Source: QKTW01 sp052161885
GTDB lineage: Bacteria > Bacteroidota > Bacteroidia > Chitinophagales > Chitinophagaceae
NCBI GenBank assembly: GCA_052161885.1
Contig: CP197396.1
Location: 2,480,001-2,544,000 of the forward strand
Reading direction: 5' to 3'
Length of the DNA: 64,000 bases
Below are positions 8,715 to 16,485 of the stretch, piece by piece (position 1 is the stretch's first letter; each line of letters begins with the position of its first letter). The position numbers and the translations under genes are program-made. The notes beneath the pieces were generated by a model. The model saw nothing but the letters and a program-made list of their open reading frames with translations, was not told the origin of the DNA and ran no database searches.

Positions 8715-10757
8715 TTACCACAATTTTACTCTTGCGCTGTCCGGCAGGTACATTTTGCTGCCTGGCTTTATATTAAACGCTTCGTAGAATGCAGGCACGT
8801 TAGGCAACGGACCGTTTACACGGAATTTTGCCGGTGCATGCACGTCTGTGAGTATCTGGCTGGCGAGTTGTTCTTTGCGGATTTCGAGCAACCAGCCCAG
8901 TGTGTACCCCAGGAAGAAGCGCTGCATGGGGGTAAGTCCGCTGATCTTATCGCCTTTTTTATACGCATCTGTTTTCTTGAATGCATCCACACCTATCAGC
9001 AGACCGCCAAGGTCAGCAAGGTTTTCACCCAACGAAGCCTTACCATTGATGTGCAGGGTATCTACAGCCACCATGCCGTTGAACTGGTTTACCAGCACCT
9101 GGGAACGCCTTACAAATTCTGCTGAATCGTTCTTGCTCCACCAGTTGTGCAGGTTGCCTTTTTCATCAAATTTCCGGCCCTCATCATCAAAGCCGTGTGT
9201 GATCTCATGGCCTATGGTAGAGGCTGCTGCATAACCGTATACCAATGCATCATCCAGCTGTTCATCGCGATAGCCGGGCACTGTAAACTGGCCTGCAGGC
9301 AGCACGATCTCATTGTTGGAAGAATTATAATATGCATTGTAAGTCTGCGGTGTCATATCCCATTCTTCGCGGTCTACAGGTTTACCCAGCTTGTTGATGC
9401 TGTATTGGTTCCACCATGCATTGGCACGGATCATATTGCCGGCAAATGATCCGGAACTAATTTTAAGTGAAGAGAAATCTTTCCATTTATCAGGATAGCC
9501 TACTTTCTTTTTAATACCTGCCAATTTCACCAAAGCTTTTTTCTTGGTGCTGTCGCTCATCCAGTCCAGCTTTTCAATCCTGGCTTTATATGCCTCACGC
9601 ATATTTTCCACAATAGTCGCATAGCGGTCTTTGGCCTTCTGATCGAAATATTCTTTCACGAATACCTGTCCCAGGGCTTCGCCTATAGCACCTTCTTCCG
9701 CATCCAGCACACGTTTCCAGCGCGGCCGCTGTTCCTCTGTACCACGGATTTTCTTACCGTAAAAATCAAATTTGGCATCTACAAATGGCTTGCTCAGGTA
9801 AGGTGCAAAATCATTTATGAGGTGGAAGGTCATGTAGTCTTTCAGGTTTTGCACAGACTCTTTGCTGATAATATCGTCGAGCGCTTTATAGAACTCAGGC
9901 TGACCAACAATTACCGTGTCTATCTTCGGCAGACCGATACCATTGAAGGTTCCTTCCCAGTCTACAGCCGGAGCCATTGCACGCAGCTGCACTACAGACA
10001 TTTTATTATAGTTCTTATCAGGATCACGCAGATCTTCCAGTTTACGCGAAGCTGCAGCCAGCTTTGTTTCCAGTGCTACTACAGCAGCAGCTTTTGTATC
10101 TGCAGCGGCAGCGTCTGTACCTGCAAGCTTAAGTATCCCGGATATATAGCCAGGATAAGCGGCACGGATATCGGCAGTACGCTTATCTGTATTGAAGTAA
10201 TAATCGCGGTTGGGCAATCCTATACCGCCCTGCCAGAGCTGGTATGCCATAACATCGCTGTTTTTGGAGTCCTGGCCTACCCCTTCACCGAAGAAAACGC
10301 CTACACCAATGCTATGCAGATGTGCCGCAACTTTCATCACATCTGCGGGTGTTGCAACTGCATTGATTTTGTCCAGCTCTTCTTTCAGCGGGCTGATACC
10401 CTGCTTTTCAATATTCACAGTATCCATACCTGCCTTCCAGAAGTCGCCGATCTGCTGTTCTGTTCCCTGGGCATCTTTCTTTGCCGCTGCATCCTCATTG
10501 ATCTTACGTTTGCGGTCATACAGTTCTTTATTTACCAGCTGACCAATTCCCCAGCTTGACTCATCTCCGGGTATCGGATTTTTTTTGATCCAGCCACCAT
10601 TGGCGTAATCAAAGAAATCATCCGCAGGATTTACCGTAGTATCCATATCGGTGATCAGAATGTCGGCCGGAGCCTCCGACGTTTTTCCGGCGGGCTGGTT
10701 GCATGCTGCAAACAATGCTGCAGATGCTAACAGACCGATTATTGGTCTTTTATTCAT
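8715..10757 (-). CDS. M13 family zinc metallopeptidase lipoprotein
   Basis: A neprilysin/PepO-type endopeptidase of 680 aa acting on peptides outside the cytoplasmic membrane. The N-terminus is a lipoprotein signal (lipobox ending FAAC, Cys19). The peptidase_M13_N domain fills most of the protein. The catalytic domain has the zinc motif HEITH at 517-521 and the third ligand in ENLADLGG (Glu578). The chain ends in LW, close to the family's usual Cys-x-x-Trp end but without the cysteine, as in other bacterial members. The ATG is at 10757. A hairpin terminator follows, so it is probably transcribed alone. Confidence 0.95.
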   Translation of the reverse strand: MNKRPIIGLLASAALFAACNQPAGKTSEAPADILITDMDTTVNPADDFFDYANGGWIKKNPIPGDESSWGIGQLVNKELYDRKRKINEDAAAKKDAQGTEQQIGDFWKAGMDTVNIEKQGISPLKEELDKINAVATPADVMKVAAHLHSIGVGVFFGEGVGQDSKNSDVMAYQLWQGGIGLPNRDYYFNTDKRTADIRAAYPGYISGILKLAGTDAAAADTKAAAVVALETKLAAASRKLEDLRDPDKNYNKMSVVQLRAMAPAVDWEGTFNGIGLPKIDTVIVGQPEFYKALDDIISKESVQNLKDYMTFHLINDFAPYLSKPFVDAKFDFYGKKIRGTEEQRPRWKRVLDAEEGAIGEALGQVFVKEYFDQKAKDRYATIVENMREAYKARIEKLDWMSDSTKKKALVKLAGIKKKVGYPDKWKDFSSLKISSGSFAGNMIRANAWWNQYSINKLGKPVDREEWDMTPQTYNAYYNSSNNEIVLPAGQFTVPGYRDEQLDDALVYGYAAASTIGHEITHGFDDEGRKFDEKGNLHNWWSKNDSAEFVRRSQVLVNQFNGMVAVDTLHINGKASLGENLADLGGLLIGVDAFKKTDAYKKGDKISGLTPMQRFFLGYTLGWLLEIRKEQLASQILTDVHAPAKFRVNGPLPNVPAFYEAFNIKPGSKMYLPDSARVKLW

Positions 10758-10870
10758 ATTAACTGATTATTATTTTTTTAAAAATAGCAGTGGCGAAGAT
10801 AGCATCTATCCCCCGAAACAAGGGAAAATAGTGAATGAGGAATAGTGAATAACGACTGGCACGGACATTA

Positions 10871-10907
10871 AAAAGGGTCAACCTGTCGCTTTACAGGTTA
10901 ACCCTTT
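10871..10907 (-). terminator. Hairpin downstream of the efflux adaptor gene
   Basis: A 15-bp stem with one mismatch (10872-10886 with 10893-10907) has a 6-nt loop. It lies about 100 bp past the adaptor gene that ends at 11010. Both flanks are A/T-rich, so it could work in either direction. Confidence 0.65.
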
Positions 10908-11009
10908 AAATTATTTATGCTTCATTCTGCTCGGGCATTCCCGCATCCACACAAGTTGTGAAAAGACACGTCATTATCCTAAACTCCAAAATCTCACATC
11001 TTATTCCAG

Positions 11010-12071
11010 CTATCCCCGGATCTTTGTCACTTTCACATCCATGCCTTCCTTTACCTGAAGCAGGCCTGTGGTAAGCACTGTGTCCCCCATAGCCAATCCT
11101 TGCAATATCTGCACCTTATCAGTTGTACGGTCGCCGATAATGATTGTTTTCATCTGAATTTTACCATGTTTTACCAAGGCTACCTTTTTATCGCGGGTGG
11201 TAGGTATTACAGACTGGGAAGGGATGAGCATCGCATTTTGCTGCGTAGAAAACGGAATGCTGACGTGTGCAAAAGATCCCGGTACAAGTTTATTATCGGA
11301 GTTAGGCACTTCAGCCCGTATTTTAATTGTGCGTGTATTGGGGTCGGCACCTGCATCCAATGCTGTGACTTTACCGGACAGCGTGTCCAGTGTACCATCT
11401 ACATTAAAGAATACTTTGTCCCCGTTTTTTACACTGTTGCGGTATTCATCCGGCACTGTAAAATCCATTTTCAGCGGATTTACCTGTTGCAGGCTTGCTA
11501 TTATTGTGGTAGTGGCAATTACGGCTCCCGGGCTTATGTTACGGATACCGATACGGCCATCAAAAGGCGCTACAATCTTTGTTTTCTGCAGCAATGCCTG
11601 CTGATAAGCGATGTCAGCATCAGCCGACTGCAGCAGCGATTGCGTAGTTTCATAATCCTGCCGGCTGATACCGCCGATGTCGAGCAGTTCTTTCTGGCGT
11701 TTCAATGTATTGACCTGTAAGGCCTTCTGGGCATACAATTTCTGAATCGAAGCCTTTATATCGGCATCATACAACTGCACCAGGAGCTGGCCTTTATGTA
11801 CAAAGGTTCCTTCTTTGAAAAAAATGCCGGTAACACGACCCGCTATTTCCGGGTGAATATCAATAACCTCATTGGCCAGTAATGAACCACTGGATGCATA
11901 ACTGTTGGAATATGTCTGCGGAGTGACAATAAAACCTTCGGCCCTGAGATTTTTGGGTGCGCCGGTTCCTTTTTTCTTGCTGGCATCGTCTTTTCCATCT
12001 TTACAGGCAGCAACTGTAAGTATTGCTGCACCAACAATGACAGGGAAAATTTTGTTTGAAAAAAAATACAT
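11010..12071 (-). CDS. RND-type periplasmic adaptor (HlyD/AcrA family) lipoprotein
   Basis: A 353-aa membrane fusion protein that would link an inner-membrane pump to an outer-membrane channel. The signal peptide ends in a lipobox (LTVAAC, Cys23). A lipoyl-like half-motif (VTGIFFKEGTFVHKGQLLVQL) and its partner (KTKIVAPFDGRIGIRNIS) flank a short alpha-helical hairpin. Beta-barrel and membrane-proximal domains follow (VPGSFAHVSIPF). Normally such genes lie beside the RND permease and a TolC-like gene. Here neither is present: the next genes are an M13 peptidase and, divergently, DUF3810. It may serve a pump encoded elsewhere. Confidence 0.93.
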   Translation of the reverse strand: MYFFSNKIFPVIVGAAILTVAACKDGKDDASKKKGTGAPKNLRAEGFIVTPQTYSNSYASSGSLLANEVIDIHPEIAGRVTGIFFKEGTFVHKGQLLVQLYDADIKASIQKLYAQKALQVNTLKRQKELLDIGGISRQDYETTQSLLQSADADIAYQQALLQKTKIVAPFDGRIGIRNISPGAVIATTTIIASLQQVNPLKMDFTVPDEYRNSVKNGDKVFFNVDGTLDTLSGKVTALDAGADPNTRTIKIRAEVPNSDNKLVPGSFAHVSIPFSTQQNAMLIPSQSVIPTTRDKKVALVKHGKIQMKTIIIGDRTTDKVQILQGLAMGDTVLTTGLLQVKEGMDVKVTKIRG

Positions 12072-12162
12072 TCACGTTGCTTTTACGGGTAACTTAGAAA
12101 ACAAATACAAAGATAGGGCCTCCATAGTTTGACTAACCTCTTAATGCACTGTTGCCTGGGCT

Positions 12163-13245
12163 ATGCGATACAGAAATAAGTTAATTTTTTTATCAATACT
12201 GGTAGTACTCGCCGCCGGTATGCAATATGCCCTTCCCAACAACCCTGGCCTGGTACGGATATACGACGGGTATATCTTCCGTCCTTACCAATCGTTCCGT
12301 AACATTTTACTGGGCAAAATACCATTCAGCGTCGGCGATATTTTTTACTTCTGCTGCGGTATTGCTATCATTATCACATTTGTGCGCTGGGGATATTTTA
12401 TTGTAAAGATAAAAACCCACCATCACTATCTCGGGCACTCGCTTGTCCGTTCCCTGATCACATTATCGGTCATTTACGTGCTTTTCTTCATTGGCTGGGG
12501 CGGAAATTATTACAAACCGTCCCTCGCCATTTATTGGCAATTAAATGACACTGCCCGCTCAGACAGCATACTGGTTACCTATGACAGGTTTTTGATCCAA
12601 AAGTTAAATGCCTATGCAACACATTATCAGCCATTGAATTTTAAAGAAACCGACCGACGGGCCCGAAATTATTACAAAGCCTTTACAGACAGCCGCACCC
12701 GGCTGCATGGGCTCAATGCCAAACCTTCGATTTTCGGGTATATGATGCAGTATCTTGAAATACAGGGATACTATAATCCTTTTTCAGGTGAGGCGCAGGT
12801 CAATGCTTACCTGCCGTCTTTTATGCTGCCATTTGTAATATGTCATGAAATGGCCCACCAATCTGGTATTGCTGCCGAAGGAGATGCCAATCTTCTGTCT
12901 TATGCCGTATGTACCCGGGTAAATGATACGGCATTTGGTTACTCTGCCTACTTCAATATCTGGCTATACACGCACAGCCGCCTCCGTATGGCTGACTCCG
13001 CGATGGCCGGCACACTCAAAAAAACGTTAAACCCACTTTCACTTGCACAGCTGGATACATTGCGGGCTATCCGGAAAAAATATCAGAGTGAGGTAAGTGA
13101 TTACAGCAGTTCCATATATGACACTTACCTTCGGATGCACCATCAGGCAAAAGGTATCGGCAGCTATGGAGATGTGGTCAGCAGTGCATGGAAATGGGAA
13201 CTGAAGCGCCGCCGCGTCAAAGACTGGCTGATAAGAATTCCTTAG
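12163..13245 (+). CDS. DUF3810 membrane protein with HEMAH motif
   Basis: A 360-aa protein with an N-terminal hydrophobic segment and two further membrane spans within about the first 110 residues (for example FYFCCGIAIIITFVRWGYF and LITLSVIYVLFFIGWGG). A soluble domain carries HEMAHQSGIAAEGDAN, with HEMAH at residues 228-232. The layout and motif match DUF3810, a family with a zinc-peptidase-like HExxH signature whose substrate is unknown. It is transcribed divergently from the efflux adaptor, with a 91-bp gap holding both promoters. Membrane metallopeptidase activity is an inference from the motif. Confidence 0.88.
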   Translation: MRYRNKLIFLSILVVLAAGMQYALPNNPGLVRIYDGYIFRPYQSFRNILLGKIPFSVGDIFYFCCGIAIIITFVRWGYFIVKIKTHHHYLGHSLVRSLITLSVIYVLFFIGWGGNYYKPSLAIYWQLNDTARSDSILVTYDRFLIQKLNAYATHYQPLNFKETDRRARNYYKAFTDSRTRLHGLNAKPSIFGYMMQYLEIQGYYNPFSGEAQVNAYLPSFMLPFVICHEMAHQSGIAAEGDANLLSYAVCTRVNDTAFGYSAYFNIWLYTHSRLRMADSAMAGTLKKTLNPLSLAQLDTLRAIRKKYQSEVSDYSSSIYDTYLRMHHQAKGIGSYGDVVSSAWKWELKRRRVKDWLIRIP

Positions 13246-13324
13246 TAGTAAATCGGAATAGTAAATAAAAAGTGAACAGGCAATAGTAAATGTCTACCTG
13301 ATGCCATTCTGCGTACGTTAGAAG

Positions 13325-14170
13325 ATGAGAAATAAAAGTGTAAACCAAAAAGAAAAACTTATGAATCTGGGCATGCAGGATTTATACAATAAATTACTTA
13401 GTGATAGTGGCGAAAATGTCTATGAGCGTATTCTGAAAACGTGGGTGGAGGAAAACGATTATAAAACTTATTTGGCCGGCCTTCAGGTTGGCACAGTCCC
13501 TGACCTTGCTAAAGAAGACATCTGGGAATTATATGCCCTGACCCGTGTACTAGATATGTTGACACTTCGTTTTCAACCTGACAATAAAGCTGACGGTTCT
13601 GACTGGCCCGGCCTGGAATTGTCGTTGGCAGAATACATCGCTTTTAATAACTTGATAGGACTAAACACCGAAGTACCTAGATCATTTAATACGTTTGATT
13701 GCGAAATCATTGAGGCCCGAGAGGGTGAAATTGATTTTCATATCGATACATACCTATTCCCCATCGTAAGGCTGAAAAATTTAATTATTAAACGAGCAGG
13801 AGTAAACATTTCACTTAATCCACATAATTACAACCTTACTATCATCAACAATACAACTATTTACTGGGCACACAGACGTAAAAACAGGAAGTACGAGGAT
13901 TTATCGCATGGCTGGGGACACAATTCTCAATGGAGAACTGATTTAAGATTAGATATCGAAACCTACGACTCTTTTATCTATAATCTGAACGGAAAATTTG
14001 ATTTGAACAATGTCACACCGGAACTATCCGCTGAATTAAATACTGAAAACTTGTCAATTCAAGAGGCAATTGAATTAGTGAAATTCAGACATTTTATAAT
14101 GTCAACAAAAGAAAATGGAGGCTTATTTCCATATAACTTTAAATACAAAGAGCCGAAAATAAGAAAATAG
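13325..14170 (+). CDS. Protein of unknown function, AT-rich gene
   Basis: I do not recognise this 281-aa protein. It has no signal peptide or membrane span. The C-terminal half holds a distinctive motif, DLSHGWGHNSQWRTDLRLD; I recall similar SHGWGxNSQWRTDxR strings in scattered Bacteroidota hypothetical proteins but can give no function. A second ATG at residue 13 (MNLGMQDLYNK) could be the true start. Base use is clearly more AT-rich than in neighbours, and the 79-bp upstream spacer is also AT-rich. That suggests recent acquisition, possibly as an immunity-type or otherwise accessory gene. Confidence 0.7.
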   Translation: MRNKSVNQKEKLMNLGMQDLYNKLLSDSGENVYERILKTWVEENDYKTYLAGLQVGTVPDLAKEDIWELYALTRVLDMLTLRFQPDNKADGSDWPGLELSLAEYIAFNNLIGLNTEVPRSFNTFDCEIIEAREGEIDFHIDTYLFPIVRLKNLIIKRAGVNISLNPHNYNLTIINNTTIYWAHRRKNRKYEDLSHGWGHNSQWRTDLRLDIETYDSFIYNLNGKFDLNNVTPELSAELNTENLSIQEAIELVKFRHFIMSTKENGGLFPYNFKYKEPKIRK

Positions 14171-14184
14171 CGTATAATGAAAAA

Positions 14185-14586
14185 TCAACCTTCAACTTTC
14201 ATTGCTTCCGCTTTCCGTTCCTGCTTATACTGCTCCACAATGTGTTTCCTGTGCTGTGCTCCCCAGATGCGGAGTTCTTCCAATACCGGCCCCAGCGATT
14301 TGCTGTATGGCTTCAGGCTGTAAGTAACAGTGACCGGAGTAGTATCATACACCTTACGCTCTATAAATTCATTCAGCTCCAGCTGCTTTAATTCTTTGGA
14401 CAGTATTTTTGGTGTAATGCCATCGAGAGCACGCTCCAGTTCCTTAAAACGTTTCGCCCCATTGGTAAGCGCAATGATAAGCGGCAGTTTCCATTTACCG
14501 CTCAGCACATCCAATGCATCACGAACGGCCGCTATAGATTGCAGGCACGCTTCTTCACTCGGGTGCGGATGATCGTTCCATTCCAT
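14185..14586 (-). CDS. HxlR family transcriptional regulator
   Basis: A 133-aa winged-helix regulator. The HxlR pattern is clear: CLQSIAAVRDALDVLSGKW near residues 14-32, then LTNGAKRFKELERALDGITPKILSKELKQLE for the recognition helix, and a wing (TPVTVTYSLKPYSKSLGPVLEELRIWG). The early cysteine (Cys14) is the position that in HypR/YodB-like members senses electrophiles or redox stress; its use here is inference. It is divergent from a DoxX gene, with three palindromes in the 104-bp gap, which suggests it controls both genes. Confidence 0.93.
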   Translation of the reverse strand: MEWNDHPHPSEEACLQSIAAVRDALDVLSGKWKLPLIIALTNGAKRFKELERALDGITPKILSKELKQLELNEFIERKVYDTTPVTVTYSLKPYSKSLGPVLEELRIWGAQHRKHIVEQYKQERKAEAMKVEG

Positions 14587-14603
14587 ACTGCAAGTTACGC
14601 CGC

Positions 14604-14652
14604 TATCCGTTTGGATACCACTATCCCCGGGGATACTACTATCCGTTTGATA
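14604..14652. promoter_or_regulatory. Three evenly spaced palindromes between hxlR and doxX
   Basis: TATCC-gttt-GGATA at 14604-14617, TATCC-ccgg-GGATA at 14622-14635, and TATCC-gttt-GATA from 14640 (one G shorter). The starts are exactly 18 bp apart. They are the obvious candidate operators of the HxlR regulator and could control both divergent genes. Confidence 0.7.
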
Positions 14653-14690
14653 GTGATCCGGGCGGAAATTGCAGGTAAATCAAAAACAAC

Positions 14691-15095
14691 ATGAAGTATA
14701 TCTTATTGGCAGGCAGGATCCTGTTCAGCTTTATTTTTCTCGTTTCTGCAGCCGGGCATTTTTCGGGAACCACCATCAGTTATGCAGCTGCAGCAGGGGT
14801 TCCCGCAGCCTCCTTTATGGTACCGCTATCAGGCATTATTGAATTACTGGGTGGACTCAGCATATTACTGGGCTATAAAGCCAAATGGGGTGCCTGGCTG
14901 ATCGTGCTGTTCCTGGTCCCGGTAACATTTTACATGCATGCGTTCTGGAAAATAACAGACCCAATGGCAAAGCAAATGGACATGGCTGCTTTTATGAAGA
15001 ATGTATCGATGCTGGGCGCTGCGCTGATGATCTCCTACCTTGGTTCGGGGCCACTCAGCCTGGATAACAGGAGCAAAACAGTTTCTGCAAATTAA
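14691..15095 (+). CDS. DoxX family membrane protein
   Basis: A 134-aa protein with four predicted membrane helices: an N-terminal ILLAGRILFSFIFLVSAAGHF, then FMVPLSGIIELLGGLSILLGY, WGAWLIVLFLVPVTFYMHAFW and MLGAALMISYLG. This is the DoxX/DoxD-like layout. Such proteins are often linked to redox or thiol stress and are frequently controlled by an adjacent HxlR regulator, as here. The exact reaction is not known. The divergent arrangement and the palindromes at 14604-14652 suggest induction by the HxlR protein. Confidence 0.9.
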   Translation: MKYILLAGRILFSFIFLVSAAGHFSGTTISYAAAAGVPAASFMVPLSGIIELLGGLSILLGYKAKWGAWLIVLFLVPVTFYMHAFWKITDPMAKQMDMAAFMKNVSMLGAALMISYLGSGPLSLDNRSKTVSAN

Positions 15096-15158
15096 GGCCT
15101 TGGATTATATATTTAACCGGACTGTTGCAGCTCCGGTTTTTTTCTTTTATACAGGTAC

Positions 15159-15213
15159 AAAAAAAGAACTGGTAGACACCAGCTCCCCCTAAAACCCTAT
15201 TACTATGAAAACA
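15159..15213 (-). ncRNA. Small RNA-like element, copy 1
   Basis: Read on the minus strand, it starts near 15213, just after a TATCTTTAC -7 element (15216-15224). It runs through the core CTGTTTTCATAGTAATAGG and a linker (TTTTAGGGGGAG) to the hairpin GAGCTGGT-gtct-ACCAGTTC followed by seven T (15165-15159). The unit is about 55 nt with no plausible reading frame. It is one of five copies in the window. Start and end are inferred from the promoter and terminator patterns; no expression evidence exists. Confidence 0.6.
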
Positions 15214-15215
15214 GT

Positions 15216-15263
15216 GTAAAGATATATCAGCTGAAAGCCGTGCGGTGTTTATGTTTCGTTAAC
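15216..15263 (-). promoter_or_regulatory. Promoter of RNA element copy 1
   Basis: The box GTTAACGAAACATAAACA (15263-15246) is separated by exactly 21 bp from the -7 element TATCTTTAC (15224-15216). A further GTTATC lies upstream. There is no normal -33 TTTG, so an activator or alternative sigma factor is possible. Confidence 0.55.
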
Positions 15264-15328
15264 CCGAATTGTGATAACAAGCTGTTAAGAATTTCTGCCC
15301 CTATGTTGCACAGAGTTGACATATGGGC

Positions 15329-15384
15329 AAAAAAAAGAACTGGTAGACACCAGCTCCCCCTAAAACCCTATTACTATGAAAACA
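15329..15384 (-). ncRNA. Small RNA-like element, copy 2
   Basis: A near-identical tandem copy 171 bp from copy 1 in the same orientation. It has the same core, the linker TTTTAGGGGGAG, the hairpin GAGCTGGT-gtct-ACCAGTTC and eight T. Its first bases differ slightly (TACTG instead of CACTG). The spacer between copies 1 and 2 is less conserved than the promoter and RNA parts. Confidence 0.6.
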
Positions 15385-15386
15385 GT

Positions 15387-15434
15387 ATAAAGATATACCG
15401 GCTGAAAACCGCACGGTGTTTATGTTTCGTTAAC
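15387..15434 (-). promoter_or_regulatory. Promoter of RNA element copy 2
   Basis: The box GTTAACGAAACATAAACA (15434-15417), a 21-bp gap, then the -7 element TATCTTTAT (15395-15387). The architecture matches the other four copies exactly. Confidence 0.55.
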
Positions 15435-15537
15435 CGGGCTGCGATAACAACCTGTTTAAAAATGGCTTTATGTTTTAGAGGAATTGTATCAGGATTTAGA
15501 TTTAAGATCCGGAGCTTTAAGTACCAGGATTTCGAGG

Positions 15538-15942
15538 CTACATAATATCCTTGAGACTTCTTTTTTCAAGTACGCTGAGGGTCGCATCGCGCGCCTCCGC
15601 AAATACTGCATTCAGGTGGCAGTTTTCCTCGTCGCAGTCGGCACATTTTTCATGAAAATAGAGGCTCACGCAAGGCAGCATAGATATAGGGCCGTCTATA
15701 GTGCGTATGATCTTTGCCAGGTATACCTCTTCAGGCGGCAATGGCAGCAGGTAGCCGCCGCCTTTGCCTTTTTTGCTTTCCAGGATACGCGCATTTTTCA
15801 GCTCCAGCAAAATATTCTCCAGGAACTTAAGCGGTATTTTTTTCCGCTCGGCTATTTCTGTAATCTGCACAGGACCTCCCTGGTACCTTGCAGCAAGGTA
15901 TGCAGTGGCTTTGAGCGCATATTGAGCTTTTTTTGAAAGCAT
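15538..15942 (-). CDS. Rrf2 family transcriptional regulator
   Basis: A 134-aa winged-helix protein beginning MLSKKAQYALKATAYLA, the usual Rrf2 start. The recognition region is ITEIAERKKIPLKFLENILLELKNARILESKKGKGGGYLL. A Cys-rich segment near residues 91-108 (CVSLYFHEKCADCDEENC) holds four cysteines. In IscR/NsrR-like members three cysteines hold an Fe-S cluster; other Rrf2 proteins use them otherwise, so ligand and signal are unknown. A CTAC-N7-GTAG palindrome lies 16 bp upstream of the start, which suggests autoregulation. Confidence 0.92.
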   Translation of the reverse strand: MLSKKAQYALKATAYLAARYQGGPVQITEIAERKKIPLKFLENILLELKNARILESKKGKGGGYLLPLPPEEVYLAKIIRTIDGPISMLPCVSLYFHEKCADCDEENCHLNAVFAEARDATLSVLEKRSLKDIM

Positions 15943-16261
15943 TTAAAATTTATTAGTCTACCAATTTTGTAGGATAAACTTTCTCTCCTACTTTTACACC
16001 TGTAAAACACAAAGTTAACCTCAGGCATTGAAACTATATGCATTCCAGGTATACTATCCCTCCATTGGGGTGAGATAACCACTGCAGGAGCAGAAGTTGC
16101 AATGCTATGTACGATACTAATTTTTTTATGTTTTAAGATTTGGCTGGATGTATCTACGTCCGGCTTTTTTGTTTGGAGATATTGGATGTGAGAATTGAGA
16201 TTTGGGATTTAGAATTTGCGGAATGATACGTGATCTCCTCAGCCAAGTTAGGGACATATAC
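15943..16261. other. Spacer upstream of the Rrf2 gene
   Basis: It holds the Rrf2 operator-like palindrome and promoter at its left end. At 16180-16216 is a low-complexity tract of the type 'gatttgggatttagaattt', seen in several other spacers of the window. No gene is supported. Confidence 0.5.
15958..15972. promoter_or_regulatory. Operator-like palindrome upstream of the Rrf2 gene
   Basis: CTAC-caatttt-GTAG, a 15-bp interrupted palindrome, lies 16-30 bp before the ATG at 15942. Its position over the expected promoter fits autorepression by the Rrf2 protein; that is inference. Confidence 0.5.
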
Positions 16262-16318
16262 AAAAAAAAAGAACTGGTAGACACCAGCTCCCCCTAAAAC
16301 CCTATTACTATGAAAACA
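16262..16318 (-). ncRNA. Small RNA-like element, copy 3
   Basis: Third minus-strand copy: a CCCTG start, the core TTTTCATAGTAATAGGG, the linker, the hairpin GAGCTGGT-gtct-ACCAGTTC and nine T. CCCT at the 5' end can pair with AGGG after the core. It lies between the Rrf2 gene and the second TPR kinase and is transcribed away from the kinase. Confidence 0.6.
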
Positions 16319-16320
16319 GG

Positions 16321-16368
16321 GTAAAGATAGAACCGTCATAAGTTTTACGATGTTTATCGTTTGTTAAC
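16321..16368 (-). promoter_or_regulatory. Promoter of RNA element copy 3
   Basis: The box GTTAACAAACGATAAACA (16368-16351), 21 bp, then TATCTTTAC (16329-16321). The 21-bp gap is nearly identical in copy 4, pointing to recent duplication. The box lies 118 bp upstream of the kinase ATG at 16486. Confidence 0.55.
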
Positions 16369-16485
16369 CGGCAACCCAATAACAGATCATTAAGAATCCT
16401 GTCGAAAATACATTGACGATCATAGTTATTCTCCTGTTCATTTTTATATGTTAACTTGAAAGCATTACAGGCAAAAACAATACAC

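Noticed and set aside
15159..15230. ATGAAAACAGTGTAA (Met-Lys-Thr-Val) on the plus strand of the RNA elements as a leader peptide
   Set aside because: The four-codon frame arises from the complement of the conserved RNA core and varies between copies (MKTV, MKTG). The promoter and terminator signals all point to the other strand.
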